Below are positions 16,695 through 25,845 of a stretch of DNA of 64,000 bases, piece after piece; within the stretch, counting starts at the first letter, position 1; each line of letters starts with the position of its first letter. Source of the DNA: Campylobacter sp. RM16192 (GTDB lineage Bacteria > Campylobacterota > Campylobacteria > Campylobacterales > Campylobacteraceae); NCBI RefSeq assembly GCF_004803855.2, contig NZ_CP012552.1, positions 1,488,001-1,552,000 of the forward strand, written 5' to 3'. The position numbers and the translations under genes were made by a program. Under the pieces are notes generated by a model that was not told the DNA's origin, did no database searches, and worked only from the letters and a program-made list of their open reading frames with translations.

Positions 16695-16768
16695 GGCTTA
16701 AATTCGGGCAAAATTTCGCAGGCGGAATAAAATTTGCTTTGATTAATATAAAATTTTAAGGATATAGG

Positions 16769-17485
16769 ATGAAATTTAAGACGATTTTTTTGATGATAGC
16801 GGCGGCTTTTTTATTTTTAGGTTGCTCTTCCAAGACAAGCGACGGACCTGTTTTAACCAGTAACATCTCTAGCTCATCTTCAAGCGATGCTAAATTTCAC
16901 TTCGAAGAGGTTATGAAGATACCAGCGGATTGCAGTTCTTGCAGTGGATCAGGCAAAGAAATTGCGATAAATGGCACAAGATATAAAAGTGATGTAGCAA
17001 TAAACTGCTGTTTGAAAAAAAATATGATAGACACTAAAGTAGGACTTAAAAAAGTATATATACACAGAATTACCGATGAAAGAAATGGTCCAGAAGCCAT
17101 AAAATACATAAGAAGAGATGGTAGCATAGTATTTTTTAATTCAAACCCTAGATTGGAAGTGCTTTTTTATATGTTTTTAAAGCAAGAGCTTCTATCAAGA
17201 GGAATTGTTGTAACTGACGATCAAACTTCGCCATATACATATAGACTCGATTTTTCTTTTAATGAACTAAAAGGTGTGTATAGCAGAAATAACGAACAAC
17301 TAAAATCACAACTATTTGGCGTGCTAAAAATAAAAAATATCAACTATAATAGAATCAAAAATATATCAACAAACCAAGACGTAAGAAAGCTTGCAGTAAG
17401 CAGGACAGGACAGTTTGACATCTACGTATCCTTGCTGGTAAAACAAGCAGCCAACAAGGTCGCGGAAGAAATTTCAAAACTGTAA
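16769..17485 (+). CDS. lipoprotein of unknown function
   Basis: A 238-residue protein with a lipoprotein signal: a short positive start, a hydrophobic stretch and the lipobox FLGC with Cys19. The mature part has a Ser/Thr-rich linker, then an unusual cluster of cysteines (DCSSCSGSGK, later INCCLKK) that could form disulfides or bind metal in the periplasm. A domain follows with LKKVYIHRITDERNG and a C-terminal helical part. The next gene, 9 bp downstream, encodes another lipoprotein with a similar layout (HINSVTDMRQN in the second, HRITDERNG in this one). The two probably form an operon and may be distant relatives. A YajG-like fold is possible but not shown. Confidence 0.7.
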   Translation: MKFKTIFLMIAAAFLFLGCSSKTSDGPVLTSNISSSSSSDAKFHFEEVMKIPADCSSCSGSGKEIAINGTRYKSDVAINCCLKKNMIDTKVGLKKVYIHRITDERNGPEAIKYIRRDGSIVFFNSNPRLEVLFYMFLKQELLSRGIVVTDDQTSPYTYRLDFSFNELKGVYSRNNEQLKSQLFGVLKIKNINYNRIKNISTNQDVRKLAVSRTGQFDIYVSLLVKQAANKVAEEISKL

Positions 17486-17494
17486 GGTAAATTT

Positions 17495-18046
17495 ATGAAA
17501 AAATATATCCTATCCATCTTGATCGCCTTTGCTTTTTTAGGCTGTTCTCAAAGAAGTGATGTACTAAATTTAAGCCCATATCAATCAAATTCAAACAACC
17601 TAAGACTCAATAGACAGATCCATATAAATAGCGTAACAGATATGCGCCAAAACAAAAGCGTAATAGCTACAATTACCGATTCAAAGGGAAGCGTCAGCGA
17701 GTATATCACACTTCAAAACGATATTAAAGCTTGGCTACAAGACGGCATCACAAACGAGCTAGTAAGGCTTGGCGGAAATGTGAGTAATTTTTCAAACGAT
17801 TTAATAGTAGATATAGAAATAGTTGAACTCAAGGCCAATTTAAGCGGATATAGCAGTGATAATCTAAAAGGTACCGCCAAACTCACTCTTACAATAAAAA
17901 AAGGAGAGACTACCATTACAAAAAACGTAGCTCAAAGCCAGACAAAATTCGCACCTATTCATACAAGCGGAGCTTTTGATAAATTTTTAAATGAGCTTTT
18001 AAACGATATTGTAAAAAGAGCTGCTATTCAAATTCTAAAAAGCTAG
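17495..18046 (+). CDS. YajG-like lipoprotein
   Basis: A 183-residue lipoprotein with signal peptide and lipobox FLGC (Cys17). After a short linker comes a domain reading LNRQIHINSVTDMRQNKSVIATI, and later an alternating-strand region (VDIEIVELKANLSGYS, LKGTAKLTLTIKKGETTITKNV). This resembles the YajG/lipoprotein_16 family, whose role in the outer membrane is not known. It lies between the first lipoprotein (9 bp upstream) and comF, whose ATG follows the stop directly. Confidence 0.65.
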   Translation: MKKYILSILIAFAFLGCSQRSDVLNLSPYQSNSNNLRLNRQIHINSVTDMRQNKSVIATITDSKGSVSEYITLQNDIKAWLQDGITNELVRLGGNVSNFSNDLIVDIEIVELKANLSGYSSDNLKGTAKLTLTIKKGETTITKNVAQSQTKFAPIHTSGAFDKFLNELLNDIVKRAAIQILKS

Positions 18047-18619
18047 ATGCGTTGCGTTAATTGTGGAAATTTTAGCCTAAAAATAGTCTGCAAAACTTGT
18101 GCTAATCATCTTAAAAACTCATCTTTAAGAACTAGAATTTTAGAAGACGGGTTTAAAATTTACAGTTTTTTTGATTATTCTGAAATTAAAAATTTGCTCT
18201 CTTCAAAACATAAATTTCACGGAAATTTCATCTATAAATTTTTAGCAAATTTAAGCTTTAAACAGTTTGCTAAAGAGTTTAAATTTGGCTCTTTTATAAA
18301 TGCAGTTGCAATAGATGATAGAGTTAAATCTGACTATTCTCACACGGCAATTTTAGCAAAAGCTCTTAAAAATAATGAGATAAAGCCACTTTATGCCAGC
18401 CTACATGCAACCTCAAATATAACTTATGCAGGAAAAGATTTAGCCTATCGCCTAAAAAATCCAAGAAATTTAAAAATCAACAAAAAGCCCGAATTTCCAG
18501 TTATCCTAGTAGATGACATAATAACCACAGGCACAACAATTTTAGAAGCCAAAAACACACTTGAAAAAGCTGGAGTTCAAGTACTATTCGCACTAGTATT
18601 AGCCGATGCAAAGTATTAG
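18047..18619 (+). CDS. comF: ComF-family phosphoribosyltransferase-like protein
   Basis: A 190-residue protein with an N-terminal cysteine knuckle (CVNCG at residues 3-7 and CKTCANHL near 23) and a C-terminal phosphoribosyltransferase fold whose PRPP loop reads VILVDDIITTGTTI (about 152-165). ComF proteins take part in natural transformation, probably in handling incoming single-stranded DNA; the biochemical reaction is not settled. The length is slightly short for the family (about 200-240), typical of Campylobacterota versions. The ATG follows the stop of the upstream lipoprotein gene without a gap. Confidence 0.85.
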   Translation: MRCVNCGNFSLKIVCKTCANHLKNSSLRTRILEDGFKIYSFFDYSEIKNLLSSKHKFHGNFIYKFLANLSFKQFAKEFKFGSFINAVAIDDRVKSDYSHTAILAKALKNNEIKPLYASLHATSNITYAGKDLAYRLKNPRNLKINKKPEFPVILVDDIITTGTTILEAKNTLEKAGVQVLFALVLADAKY

Positions 18620-18648
18620 TATTTAGCAAGTTTTTATCAAATTTTAGT

Positions 18649-18654
18649 TAGAAT
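18649..18654 (+). promoter_or_regulatory. probable -10 element of gyrA
   Basis: TAGAAT, 26 bp before the gyrA ATG at 18680, in the only AT-rich gap between comF and gyrA. One mismatch to TATAAT. Confidence 0.35.
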
Positions 18655-18679
18655 CTAGCAGTTATTTTTAAGGATAAAA

Positions 18680-21307
18680 ATGGAAAATATATTTGAAGCA
18701 AATCAAGATATCGAAGTAGTTGATATTGAAGATTCGATAAAGACTAGCTATCTTGACTACTCTATGAGCGTTATTATCGGACGTGCATTGCCAGATGCAA
18801 GAGACGGGTTAAAGCCTGTTCACAGAAGAATTTTATACGCTATGAACGATCTTGGAGTAGGATCAAGAAGTCCCTATAAGAAATCGGCTCGTATAGTCGG
18901 TGACGTAATAGGTAAGTACCACCCGCATGGAGATACGGCAGTATATGATGCGCTTGTTAGAATGGCTCAAAGCTTCTCTATGCGTTATCCGACTGTCGAC
19001 GGACAAGGAAACTTTGGCTCAGTTGACGGAGATGGCGCTGCTGCGATGCGTTATACAGAAGCCAGGATGACCACTTTAGCCGAAGAGCTTTTAAGAGATA
19101 TCGATAAAGACACAGTTGATTTTATTCCCAACTACGATGACAGCACTACAGAGCCTGATGTTTTACCTAGCCGTGTTCCAAATTTACTTTTAAACGGCTC
19201 AAGCGGTATAGCCGTAGGTATGGCCACAAACATCCCTCCGCATAGCCTTGATGAACTTATAGATGGACTACTGCTTGTTCTTGATAATAAAAATGCCACT
19301 CTTGAAGAGGTGATGCAGTATATAAAAGGTCCAGATTTCCCTACTGGCGGTATAATATTTGGCAAAAAAGGCATAATAGAAGCTTATAAAACAGGCAGAG
19401 GACGCGTAAAAATAAGGGCTAAAACCCATATAGAAAAAAAACCAAATAAAGATGTAATAGTCATAGACGAGCTTCCTTATCAAGCAAATAAAGCACGTCT
19501 AATAGAGCAGATCGCAGACCTTGTGAAAGATAAGCAGATAGAAGGTATTAGCGAAGTTAGAGATGAGAGTGATAGAGAAGGAATCCGAGTAGTAATCGAG
19601 CTCAAACGTGACGCAATGAGCGATATAGTGCTAAACAATCTATTTAAATCCACAACGATGGAAAGCACCTTTGGCGTTATAATGCTTGCGATAAACAACA
19701 AAGAGCCTAAGGTATTTAGCCTGATCGAGCTTTTAAAGCTATTTCTAAACCACAGAAAAACAGTCATAATTAGACGCACAATATTTGAACTACAAAAGGC
19801 TCGAGCAAGAGCTCATATTTTAGAGGGCTTAAAAATAGCTCTCGATAATATTGATGAGGTTATAGAGCTTATTAAAAATAGTGCCGATACAGCTACGGCA
19901 AGAGATGGGCTAATGTCTCAATTTGGCCTTTCAGAACTTCAATCAAATGCGATTTTGGATATGAGGCTAAGCAAGCTTACAGGGCTAGAGCGTGAGAAAC
20001 TGGATAATGAGCTAAAAGAGCTAATTGCAGAGATAGCAAGACTGGATGAAATTTTAAAAAGCGAAACACTTCTTGAAAAACTTATCAAAGATGAGCTTTT
20101 AGATCTTAAGAATAAATTCAAGGTTCCAAGAGTTACAGAGATAGTAGATGACTACGATGATATCGATATCGAAGATCTAATCCCTAATGAAAACATGGTC
20201 GTAACCATCACTCACAGAGGATACATAAAACGCGTGCCAAGCAAGCAGTATGAGAAACAAAAACGCGGTGGCAAGGGCAAAGTGGCCGTAACGACTTACG
20301 ATGATGACTTTATCGAGAGCTTCTTTACTTCAAATACTCATGATACGCTGATGTTTGTGACTGATCGTGGACAGCTATACTGGCTAAAAGTTTATAAAAT
20401 TCCTGAGGGAAGTCGCACAGCCAAAGGCAAAGCTGTAGTAAATCTAATCCAACTTCAGCCTGACGAGAAAATCAAAGCGATCATTCCCACAACAGACTTC
20501 GCAGAGAATAAATCACTTGCCTTCTTTACTAAAAATGGTATCGTAAAACGCACAAATTTAAGTGAATTTAAAAACATACGTTCAATAGGAGTTAAAGCTA
20601 TAAGCCTGGATGAAAATGACGAGCTAGTAACTGCACTGATAGTAGAAAGTGATGAAAACGAAATAATACCTCCGGTTCTAGACGATGATTCAAATTTTGA
20701 GGCAGTAGAGCCAATTGAAATTCAAGATGAAATTGACGGTAGCGAAGCTTTAGAAGAAGAGACAGATAGCACAGCTCAAGGCAAGATGTTATTTATAGTT
20801 ACCAAGAAAGGAATGTGCCTTAAATTTAATGTATCTAAAGTTCGCCAGATGGGAAGAACCGCTCGCGGCGTAACTGGTATTAAATTTAAAGAACCAGCAG
20901 ATGAAGTCGTAGGCGCAGCGGTAATCGAGCATAACGAACAAGAGGTACTTAGCATATCTCAAAAGGGTATCGGTAAGCGTACAACTGCTGATGAGTATCG
21001 ATTAACAAACCGTGGAGGCAAGGGCGTAATATGCATGAAGCTTACAAATAGAACAGGCGATCTAATAGGCGTAGTGATGGTTGATGAAGAGATGGATCTA
21101 ATGGCTCTTACATCAAGCGGAAAGATGATAAGAGTCGATATGCAAACTATCAGAAAAGCCGGACGCAACACAAGCGGTGTTATAGTAGTAAATGTAGATG
21201 GGGACGAGGTTGTAAGTGTAGCAAGATGCCCTAAAGCAGAAGAAGATGGCACAGATCAGGATCTAAACACCGATGGCGGAGATGATAGTGCTAGTATTTT
21301 GGAATAA
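18680..21307 (+). CDS. gyrA: DNA gyrase subunit A
   Basis: The breakage-reunion subunit of gyrase, which introduces negative supercoils together with GyrB. At 875 residues it is full length. The catalytic tyrosine lies in [11 protein letters not shown] (Tyr125). In the quinolone-resistance region ([10 protein letters not shown]) Thr86 and Asp90 are wild type, so the common Campylobacter fluoroquinolone-resistance changes are absent. The C-terminal beta-pinwheel contains the GyrA box region ([11 protein letters not shown]). It is interrupted around residues 655-700 by an acidic insertion rich in Asp and Glu ([16 protein letters not shown] and further). The gene heads the gyrA-flgP-flgQ-flgR-asd-yqhA block known from C. 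jejuni. Confidence 0.97.
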   Translation: MENIFEANQDIEVVDIEDSIKTSYLDYSMSVIIGRALPDARDGLKPVHRRILYAMNDLGVGSRSPYKKSARIVGDVIGKYHPHGDTAVYDALVRMAQSFSMRYPTVDGQGNFGSVDGDGAAAMRYTEARMTTLAEELLRDIDKDTVDFIPNYDDSTTEPDVLPSRVPNLLLNGSSGIAVGMATNIPPHSLDELIDGLLLVLDNKNATLEEVMQYIKGPDFPTGGIIFGKKGIIEAYKTGRGRVKIRAKTHIEKKPNKDVIVIDELPYQANKARLIEQIADLVKDKQIEGISEVRDESDREGIRVVIELKRDAMSDIVLNNLFKSTTMESTFGVIMLAINNKEPKVFSLIELLKLFLNHRKTVIIRRTIFELQKARARAHILEGLKIALDNIDEVIELIKNSADTATARDGLMSQFGLSELQSNAILDMRLSKLTGLEREKLDNELKELIAEIARLDEILKSETLLEKLIKDELLDLKNKFKVPRVTEIVDDYDDIDIEDLIPNENMVVTITHRGYIKRVPSKQYEKQKRGGKGKVAVTTYDDDFIESFFTSNTHDTLMFVTDRGQLYWLKVYKIPEGSRTAKGKAVVNLIQLQPDEKIKAIIPTTDFAENKSLAFFTKNGIVKRTNLSEFKNIRSIGVKAISLDENDELVTALIVESDENEIIPPVLDDDSNFEAVEPIEIQDEIDGSEALEEETDSTAQGKMLFIVTKKGMCLKFNVSKVRQMGRTARGVTGIKFKEPADEVVGAAVIEHNEQEVLSISQKGIGKRTTADEYRLTNRGGKGVICMKLTNRTGDLIGVVMVDEEMDLMALTSSGKMIRVDMQTIRKAGRNTSGVIVVNVDGDEVVSVARCPKAEEDGTDQDLNTDGGDDSASILE

Positions 21308-21352
21308 ATGTTGCTTATTATATATAAAATTTAGATTTTAAAAGGTTGTAAA

Positions 21353-21847
21353 ATGAAGAGTTTGTATGTTGCATTGCTTGGTTTATCTATTATTATCATG
21401 AGCGGATGCTCCAGTAAAAACAACGATATAAGTGCGGCTAGTCAAAATATTGTTGTCCAAAAAGTAGATAAAGACGATATTAGATACGTTATGAAACAAG
21501 AGAAAATGATATACGATGCAGAACCTGCAGAAGCCACATTTAGTGCCGTAGGCGAAGGCATAGCCCCTCTTAATACCGTATCACACGCTCAATCTCTTGC
21601 GCTTGCTAAACGTGCAGCTATTGCGGACGCGCACAGACAGCTTGCAGAAAAGCTTTATGGAGTTAAAATCAATTCAAGAGACACTGTAAGAGATGCGATG
21701 CTAAAAGATTCAACTATAACAGCCCAAGTAAGCGGCCTTATCAAAAACGCTTCCATAGTTGAGCAAGATTTCAAAGACGGCTTATACCGCGTTAGAATGG
21801 AACTTAGACTAGATCAAAACAAGTGGCAAGAAATTTTTGCATATTAA
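21353..21847 (+). CDS. flgP: flagellar lipoprotein FlgP
   Basis: An outer-membrane lipoprotein that forms the large basal disk around the Campylobacter flagellar motor and is needed for motility. 164 residues. Signal peptide with the lipobox SGCSSK (Cys19). The conserved domain has VSHAQSLALAKRAAIADAHRQLAEKLYGVKI and ends in RVRMELRLDQNKWQEIF. Position directly behind gyrA and before flgQ, flgR and asd is the same as in C. jejuni. It overlaps flgQ by 25 bp. Confidence 0.93.
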   Translation: MKSLYVALLGLSIIIMSGCSSKNNDISAASQNIVVQKVDKDDIRYVMKQEKMIYDAEPAEATFSAVGEGIAPLNTVSHAQSLALAKRAAIADAHRQLAEKLYGVKINSRDTVRDAMLKDSTITAQVSGLIKNASIVEQDFKDGLYRVRMELRLDQNKWQEIFAY

Positions 21848-22236
21848 TACTATTTGTCATTAATCTTTTTAGCTCAGAAGAATTTATTCTCTGGGCTAAA
21901 TTTTCTACACAAAATCATAAAATAAGTTATGAAAATTTTTACATCTCAAAAGCTATTGTATTAACCGGACTTGAAGATGAATTTTTATGCGAAATAGAAG
22001 AGATCAAAGATAAATCACAAGATGCTCTTGGCTACTTAAATTTGCATAGAGAAAAGCTGTTTGAATGCTTTATTTCTCATAAATTTAAGGTACAAGATCA
22101 TCAAAAAATATATCAAACGCCAAAAGGCATAAACATACACACAACAACCGATCTAACCTTGCTTCCGATTCGATTTACAATTAAATTTAAGCCAAATTCT
22201 GCTATTATCGGCGTATTTAACGACAAGAAAGAGTAG
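21823..22236 (+). CDS. flgQ: flagellar motility protein FlgQ
   Basis: A 137-residue protein beginning at a GTG inside the end of flgP (25-bp overlap). A hydrophobic N-terminal segment (FCILILFVINLFSS) acts as a signal peptide and is followed by a soluble periplasmic domain. In C. jejuni, FlgQ is required for FlgP stability and motility. The identification rests on gene order, size and signal peptide more than on motifs, because the family is narrow. A start further inside is possible, but no better one is seen before the hydrophobic stretch. Confidence 0.82.
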   Translation: MARNFCILILFVINLFSSEEFILWAKFSTQNHKISYENFYISKAIVLTGLEDEFLCEIEEIKDKSQDALGYLNLHREKLFECFISHKFKVQDHQKIYQTPKGINIHTTTDLTLLPIRFTIKFKPNSAIIGVFNDKKE

Positions 22237-22238
22237 TG

Positions 22239-23543
22239 ATGAACATAGTCATCGTCGAAGACGATATCAATATGAGAAAATCCCTTGAAATCGCACTTGG
22301 TGAATATGAAGAGCTAAAAATCAAAAGCTATAAAAGCGCAATCGAAGCTCTAAAAAAAATGAGTGACGATACGGATTTAATTATAACAGATATCAATATG
22401 CCCGGCATGGATGGACTTGAGTTCATTAAGACTCTTGATGGTAAATTTGACATCATTATAATGACAGGAAACGCTACTTTAAATAAGGCTATAGAGAGTG
22501 TCAGGTTAGGAGTAAAGGACTTTTTAACCAAGCCTTTTGATGTTGAGACGCTTTATGAAGCAATTAAAAGAGTTAAAATTTTAAAAGAAAAGATACCTGC
22601 TAATTTCAAAAAACAAAACAATAAAAATTTAGAAACAAAAAATGATTTTTTTGCCACATCGCCAGCCCTTCAAAAATCCCTTGATATGGCAAAAAAAGCC
22701 GCAATGACAGATGTAAGCATAATGTTAACTGGAGAAAGTGGAGTTGGCAAAGAGCTATTTGCAAATTTCATTCATAAAAATTCTCCTCGCAAAGACAAGC
22801 CATTTGTGGCTCTAAATATGGCGGCAATTCCAGAAAATTTGATAGAGAGTGAACTATTTGGCTTTGAAAAAGGGGCTTTTACCGATGCACAAGCTCAAAA
22901 AAAGGGTCAGTTCGAGATAGCTGACGGCGGCACTTTGTTTTTAGACGAGATAGGAGAGATGCCAGTAAATTTGCAGCCAAAACTTTTAAGAGTAATTCAA
23001 GAGCGTGAAATAACGAGACTTGGAGCTACAAAAAGCACTAAAATAGATGTCAGAATATTATGTGCCACAAATGCAAATTTACAAAATTCGATAAAAGATG
23101 GAAAATTTAGAGAGGATCTTTTTTATAGACTAAATACAATTCCTATTTTAATCCCGCCTCTAAGAGATCGAAAAGAAGAAATTTTACCGATTGCAAAAAG
23201 AGTGCTTGAAAACTCCTGCCTTGAATTTGGTTTTGAAAGCAAACAATTTTCAAAAGAAGCTGAAACAGAGCTTGAAGAATATGAATTCCCGGGAAATATA
23301 AGAGAGCTAATATCAGTAGTTCAGCGAGCGGCTATTATGAGCGAAGGTGCTAAAATTTCTGCGCAAGATTTATTTTTAGAAGCCAGAAAGAAAAAGGATA
23401 CGAGCGAAATTCAAAAGGAAATTTTGCAAGATATTATTAAAAGTGTTAACGGAAATCTAAAAGAGGCATGTGAAATTTTGGATATAAGCGAAGATAAGTT
23501 AAAAACAAAACTACAAAAATACAACATAAAGGTTGGAATATGA
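22239..23543 (+). CDS. flgR: sigma54-dependent flagellar response regulator FlgR
   Basis: FlgR is phosphorylated by FlgS and activates RpoN-dependent rod and hook genes. About 434 residues from the ATG at 22239; a GTG one codon earlier overlaps the flgQ stop. Receiver domain 1-120 with acidic pocket EDD and phosphoacceptor Asp51 in DLIITDINMPGMDG. AAA+ domain about 140-370 with Walker A GESGVGKE, the sigma54-contact motif EKGAFTDA and Walker B GGTLFLDEIGEMP. C-terminal Fis-like helices (KEACEILDISEDKLKTKLQKY). An A8 tract at 22352-22359 within codons 38-41 is a candidate slippage site. C. jejuni flgR is known to vary phase through homopolymer tracts. Overlaps asd by 4 bp. Confidence 0.95.
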   Translation: MNIVIVEDDINMRKSLEIALGEYEELKIKSYKSAIEALKKMSDDTDLIITDINMPGMDGLEFIKTLDGKFDIIIMTGNATLNKAIESVRLGVKDFLTKPFDVETLYEAIKRVKILKEKIPANFKKQNNKNLETKNDFFATSPALQKSLDMAKKAAMTDVSIMLTGESGVGKELFANFIHKNSPRKDKPFVALNMAAIPENLIESELFGFEKGAFTDAQAQKKGQFEIADGGTLFLDEIGEMPVNLQPKLLRVIQEREITRLGATKSTKIDVRILCATNANLQNSIKDGKFREDLFYRLNTIPILIPPLRDRKEEILPIAKRVLENSCLEFGFESKQFSKEAETELEEYEFPGNIRELISVVQRAAIMSEGAKISAQDLFLEARKKKDTSEIQKEILQDIIKSVNGNLKEACEILDISEDKLKTKLQKYNIKVGI

Positions 23544-24565
23544 GAAAATTTAATGTAGCTGTAGTTGGTGCAACAGGCGCTGTGGGAGAGGAATTGTTTC
23601 GAATAATGGAGGAGTTTGACTTCCCAGTAAATGAGCTTTTGCCGCTAGCAAGTGCGAAAAGTGCGGGCACAAAAATAGAATTTAAAGGCAAAGAGCATAA
23701 AGTAGTAGAGCTAACTGAAAAAGTTTTTGAAGAGCGCGACATAGATATCGCTTTTTTTAGTGCCGGAGGTTCTGTATCGGCCAAATTTGCACACTTTGCG
23801 GCAGAAAGCGGAGCTGTAGTTATAGATAACACAAGCCACTTTAGAATGGAGCTAGATATCCCATTGGTAGTTCCAGAATGCAATCCAGAGGATATTAATC
23901 TATGGCAAAAGCGCGGAATCATCGCTAATCCAAACTGTTCAACCATACAAATGGTGCAAATTTTAAAACCTCTTGACGACGCATACGGAATAAACCGTGT
24001 GGACGTAAGCACTTATCAGGCTGCAAGCGGTGCCGGTAAAGAAGGCATGGAAGAGCTTGTCTATCAGCTTCAAAAATTCTTTGAATTTAAGCTTGATGAG
24101 TGTGAGCCAAAGATATTTGCACATCAACTTGCATTTAACGTAATCCCTCATATTGACGTATTTTTAGACAACGATTACACAAAAGAAGAGATGAAGATGG
24201 TCAACGAGACTCAAAAAATTCTTCATAAAAAGATGGAAGTAAGCGCAACCTGTGTGCGTGTGCCTGTGCTTAGAAGCCATTCTGAAGCTATAACAATTCA
24301 CTTTGATAAAGATATAGATGCAGCTGCGGCTCGTGAAATTTTACGTAAGGCCCCAAGCATAGTCGTGATAGATGAGCCTAGCGAGAAAAAATATCCTATG
24401 CCGTCTATCTCAAGCGATACGAACGAAACATATGTAGGCAGAATTCGCAAAGACACATATAGAAACAACGTGCTTCATTTGTGGTGTTCTGCCGATCAAA
24501 TCCGCGTAGGTGCAGCGACAAATGCGGTAAGAATAGCGCAAAAGTGGATTGAACTACAAGACTAA
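23540..24565 (+). CDS. asd: aspartate-semialdehyde dehydrogenase
   Basis: Asd reduces aspartyl phosphate to aspartate semialdehyde with NADPH, the branch point to lysine/diaminopimelate, threonine and methionine. 341 residues. NADP-binding GATGAVGEEL (residues 10-19), catalytic cysteine in NPNCSTIQ (about Cys132), and the acyl-binding GAGKEGMEEL and RVPVLRSHSEA segments are intact. Overlaps flgR by 4 bp (ATGA), as expected from the conserved block. A hairpin terminator follows. Confidence 0.96.
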   Translation: MRKFNVAVVGATGAVGEELFRIMEEFDFPVNELLPLASAKSAGTKIEFKGKEHKVVELTEKVFEERDIDIAFFSAGGSVSAKFAHFAAESGAVVIDNTSHFRMELDIPLVVPECNPEDINLWQKRGIIANPNCSTIQMVQILKPLDDAYGINRVDVSTYQAASGAGKEGMEELVYQLQKFFEFKLDECEPKIFAHQLAFNVIPHIDVFLDNDYTKEEMKMVNETQKILHKKMEVSATCVRVPVLRSHSEAITIHFDKDIDAAAAREILRKAPSIVVIDEPSEKKYPMPSISSDTNETYVGRIRKDTYRNNVLHLWCSADQIRVGAATNAVRIAQKWIELQD

Positions 24566-24574
24566 CTATAAATT

Positions 24575-24607
24575 TAGCCGTAAAATCATATATAAATTTT
24601 ACGGCTA
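24575..24607 (+). terminator. hairpin after asd
   Basis: A perfect 12-bp inverted repeat TAGCCGTAAAAT / ATTTTACGGCTA with a 9-nt loop, starting 10 bp after the asd stop. It probably ends the gyrA-flgPQR-asd transcription unit, although it lacks a long T run. Confidence 0.65.
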
Positions 24608-24700
24608 CTACTTAATATTATGATTTATTTTTCTAATTATTTTTTGCAAATTCAGCCAAAATATTATAGAATGTCGGCTCTTAAATTTTAAGGAGATTTT

Positions 24701-25207
24701 ATGCTAAAGAGTATATTTGGAAGGCTAATGTGGTCAAGCAGAATTTTTGCCATATTGCCTGTGATATTTTGTCTGCTTGGGGCTATAGTGCTGTTTATTA
24801 TTGCAAGTTACGATATTTTTGTTATCTTTGGAGATATTTACGCCTACTTTTTTAAAGGGCATCATCCTGAGAGCTTTCACTCGGATGTCGTAGGAGTCAT
24901 AGTAGGAGCGATAGATCTTTATTTGATGGCGTTAGTGCTTTTTATATTTAGCTTTGGAATTTACGAGCTTTTTATCGGTGAAATCGAACATATGAAAGAC
25001 TCAAGACACTCTAGCGTGCTTGAAGTGCATTCGCTAGATCAGCTAAAAGATAAGCTGGCAAAAGTAATAGTAATGGTTTTAATCGTAAATTTTTTCCAAA
25101 GAGTCTTGCATGCAAATTTCAACACACCTCTTGAAATGGCGTATCTAGCAGTGTCTATTCTAGCTCTTTGTTTGGGGCTTTATTTCCTACATAAAGGCGA
25201 ACATTGA
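24701..25207 (+). CDS. YqhA-family inner-membrane protein
   Basis: A 168-residue protein with four predicted membrane helices: about residues 15-37, 62-90, 120-138 and 142-160. The short N-terminal amphipathic start (MLKSIFGRLMWSSR) is characteristic of the UPF0114/YqhA family, whose function is unknown. It is the last gene of the conserved gyrA-flgP-flgQ-flgR-asd neighbourhood of C. jejuni. Its stop codon lies within a hairpin shared with the convergent nickel operon. Confidence 0.82.
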   Translation: MLKSIFGRLMWSSRIFAILPVIFCLLGAIVLFIIASYDIFVIFGDIYAYFFKGHHPESFHSDVVGVIVGAIDLYLMALVLFIFSFGIYELFIGEIEHMKDSRHSSVLEVHSLDQLKDKLAKVIVMVLIVNFFQRVLHANFNTPLEMAYLAVSILALCLGLYFLHKGEH

Positions 25208-25234
25208 TTTAAAGGGCTCTTAGCTCTTTAAATC
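25206..25234. terminator. bidirectional hairpin overlapping two stop codons
   Basis: GATTTAAAG ... CTTTAAATC (9-bp outer stem, with a further partly paired inner part) spans the stop of the yqhA-type gene (25205-25207) and the stop region of the convergent ATPase gene (25220). It is probably a shared terminator. Confidence 0.6.
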
Positions 25235-25843
25235 ACTTACCAATCCATTTTTAAATAACTCATAGCTAATCGTATCTTTATCAAAAATATCTCTTTTGTG
25301 ATGAGTTATAATCACAAATGCTCTATTTTTTTCCTTTAAAGTTTTTAAAACAAGCTCACTTTTATAACTATCAAGCTCATTAAATGGCTCATCAAAAAGA
25401 TATACATCGGCATCTCTTACTAAAGCTCCGGCTATTGCCACAAGTCTCTTTTCGCCGCCCGAGAGATTGTAGATAGAGCGATCCTTAAGGTGTGAAATTT
25501 CAAATTTTTCTAAAATTTCAGTAGCATGATTTTGAGCTATTTTAGCATTCACTCCTTCAACTAAAAGCGAAAAAGCTACATCTTCAATTACGCTTGGGGC
25601 TATAAATTGATCGTTGCTATTTTGAAAAAGATATGAAATTTTTAAATTTTCTTTTACTATGATCTGCCCGCTTGTAGCACTATTAAGAGATGCCAAAATA
25701 GATAAAAATGTGCTTTTGCCAACTCCATTTGCACCATAAATTAAAATTTTAGAATTCTTTTTGATATCTAAATTTATATTTTCAAAAACAGTTTTTCCAT
25801 CAAATCCAAAGGATAAATTTTGCACTTCTATTATATTTTCCAT
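25220..25843 (-). CDS. nikO: ECF-type nickel/cobalt transporter ATPase
   Basis: The energy-coupling ATPase of a nickel or cobalt ECF importer (NikO/CbiO). 207 residues, at the short end of the family. Walker A YGANGVGKST (about 36-45), Q-loop SYLFQNSND, signature NLSGGEKR (about 123-130), Walker B DVYLFDEPFNELD and the switch histidine in VIITHH are intact. It is the last gene of a five-gene operon on the minus strand (nikK-nikL-nikM-nikQ-nikO). The metal could be nickel or cobalt; the presence of K and L partners points to nickel. Confidence 0.88.
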   Translation of the reverse strand: MENIIEVQNLSFGFDGKTVFENINLDIKKNSKILIYGANGVGKSTFLSILASLNSATSGQIIVKENLKISYLFQNSNDQFIAPSVIEDVAFSLLVEGVNAKIAQNHATEILEKFEISHLKDRSIYNLSGGEKRLVAIAGALVRDADVYLFDEPFNELDSYKSELVLKTLKEKNRAFVIITHHKRDIFDKDTISYELFKNGLVSDLKS

Positions 25844-25845
25844 CT

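Noticed and set aside
18931-18952. Fluoroquinolone resistance in gyrA
   Set aside because: The region reads [10 protein letters not shown] with Thr86 and Asp90 unchanged, the susceptible genotype.
23446-24012. Minus-strand frame of 188 codons opposite flgR/asd
   Set aside because: It lies fully antisense to the conserved end of flgR and the start of asd, has no ribosome-binding site, and its composition follows from the opposite strand.
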